A stretch of 24,134 bases of DNA from contig CANCRX010000045.1 in NCBI GenBank assembly GCA_947380655.1, forward strand, positions 1-24,134. Reading direction: 5' to 3'. This document shows, piece by piece, positions 23,596 to 24,134 of the stretch. The notes beneath the pieces are model-generated. The model was given only the letters and a program-made list of their open reading frames with translations, had not been told where the DNA came from and ran no database searches. Both the position numbers and the translations under genes were made by a program. Numbering within the stretch: the stretch's first letter is position 1; every line of letters starts with the position of its first letter. Source of the DNA: Alcaligenaceae bacterium (lineage in GTDB: Bacteria > Pseudomonadota > Gammaproteobacteria > Burkholderiales > Burkholderiaceae_B).

Positions 23596-24134
23596 ATGTC
23601 AGTACATAATTTAAAAATCAATCAAAATTCTGATGCAGTGCAGCAAGCCAAGATCCATCTGGCGGCGGCGAATCGTCTCGCAGTACTCGATGACCTGGAT
23701 GAAGGGATCGATAACCATTTCACAATGCTAGTCCCTGGCACAACAGATCAGTTCCTGATTCTGCCTTTTGGTCTTCATTGGTCTGAGGCACGCGCCAGCG
23801 ATATGGTGATTTTCAATGAGAAGGGTGAGACGCTCGAAGGCAAAGGCATTGTCGAACTCTCCGCGCAGTGCATTCATGCCCCCCTTCACCGTATAACAGG
23901 CGCCAAAGTTGTTCTGCATACCCATCAGAACTGGGCAACCACACTCAATCTTTTACAAGACAATCGTTTACTGCCCCTGAGCCAGACTGCAGCCTTCTAT
24001 CACGGTCACATTGCTTATGACGACGGTTACAACAATACCGCTGACGATCTGTCTGAAGGCGAGCGCCTTGCTCATGTCATGGGTGATAAGCGCATCATGT
24101 TCATGAAAAATCATGGAGTGGTTGTAGTCGGTGA
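23596..24134 (+). CDS. class II aldolase/adducin-family protein, C-terminus cut by window edge
   Basis: 179 complete codons are visible from ATG 23596, preceded by GGAGG at good spacing, and the frame is open at the edge. The zinc-binding HTHQNW motif and the later KNHGVVVVG segment identify the class II aldolase/adducin fold. Members include L-fuculose/L-ribulose phosphate aldolases and epimerases, and many uncharacterised relatives used in secondary metabolism. The sequence lacks features tying it to sugar phosphates, and the specific reaction is not assignable. The 85-base gap to the divergent P-type ATPase must hold both promoters; no strong match is seen. Confidence 0.88.
   Translation, partial: MSVHNLKINQNSDAVQQAKIHLAAANRLAVLDDLDEGIDNHFTMLVPGTTDQFLILPFGLHWSEARASDMVIFNEKGETLEGKGIVELSAQCIHAPLHRITGAKVVLHTHQNWATTLNLLQDNRLLPLSQTAAFYHGHIAYDDGYNNTADDLSEGERLAHVMGDKRIMFMKNHGVVVVG

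Noticed and set aside
1..24134. CRISPR arrays, insertion sequences, tRNA or rRNA genes, phage genes
   Set aside because: No regularly spaced repeats, transposase or integrase motifs, or recognisable RNA gene structures were seen.

Overview
The window reads as chromosomal DNA of a free-living, nitrate/nitrite-assimilating proteobacterium, most likely Beta- or Gammaproteobacteria. GC content is moderate, genes are closely packed, and it combines NIT-ANTAR (NasR) control, sigma-54 promoters, a NirBD nitrite reductase and PotABCD-type uptake. The genus cannot be set from the sequence. There are no rRNA or tRNA genes, insertion sequences, phage genes or CRISPR arrays.

Region A (about 12.8 kb down to 4.7 kb, minus strand) is a nitrite-assimilation locus. 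In transcription order it holds nasR (nitrate/nitrite-sensing antiterminator), cobA (siroheme precursor synthesis), nirB, nirD, a formate/nitrite channel, and a PP2C phosphatase-protein kinase fusion. Both cobA and nirB are preceded by a -24/-12 promoter followed at once by two RNA hairpins. The hairpins carry six-base loops with A at position 1 and G at position 4, the signature bound by ANTAR proteins. In front of nirB the second hairpin overlaps the 5' arm of an 18-bp terminator ending in nine U, a complete antitermination switch. In front of cobA there is no strong terminator, and the second hairpin instead competes with a possible helix over the ribosome binding site.

Region B (about 4.6 kb to the left edge, minus strand) is a compact three-gene unit. 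It encodes a substrate-binding/permease fusion whose binding lobes are in swapped order, an ABC ATPase carrying a C-terminal domain like a degenerate RsbW-type anti-sigma kinase, and a Cache-HAMP-SpoIIE (RsbU-like) phosphatase cut by the window edge. The suggestion is an amino-acid-type importer wired to a partner-switching output. This is the most unusual system here.

Region C (13.0-13.8 kb, plus strand) has a small cupin protein and a YciA-like acyl-CoA thioesterase, downstream of a 17-bp tandem duplication.

Region D (20.8 kb down to 13.9 kb, minus strand) is one operon: PotA-, PotD-, PotB- and PotC-like transporter genes, a TRZ/ATZ-type amidohydrolase, a PuuE-like allantoinase/deacetylase and a hydantoin-racemase-like protein lacking both catalytic cysteines. 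It has its own sigma-54 promoter and a candidate NtrC site, so it probably scavenges an organic nitrogen compound (ureide-, purine- or hydantoin-like) under nitrogen limitation. Regions A and D therefore look like parts of one nitrogen-starvation programme.

Region E (20.98 kb to the right edge) holds a P2-like cation P-type ATPase (minus) and, divergently, the start of a class II aldolase/adducin-family gene (plus, cut by the edge).
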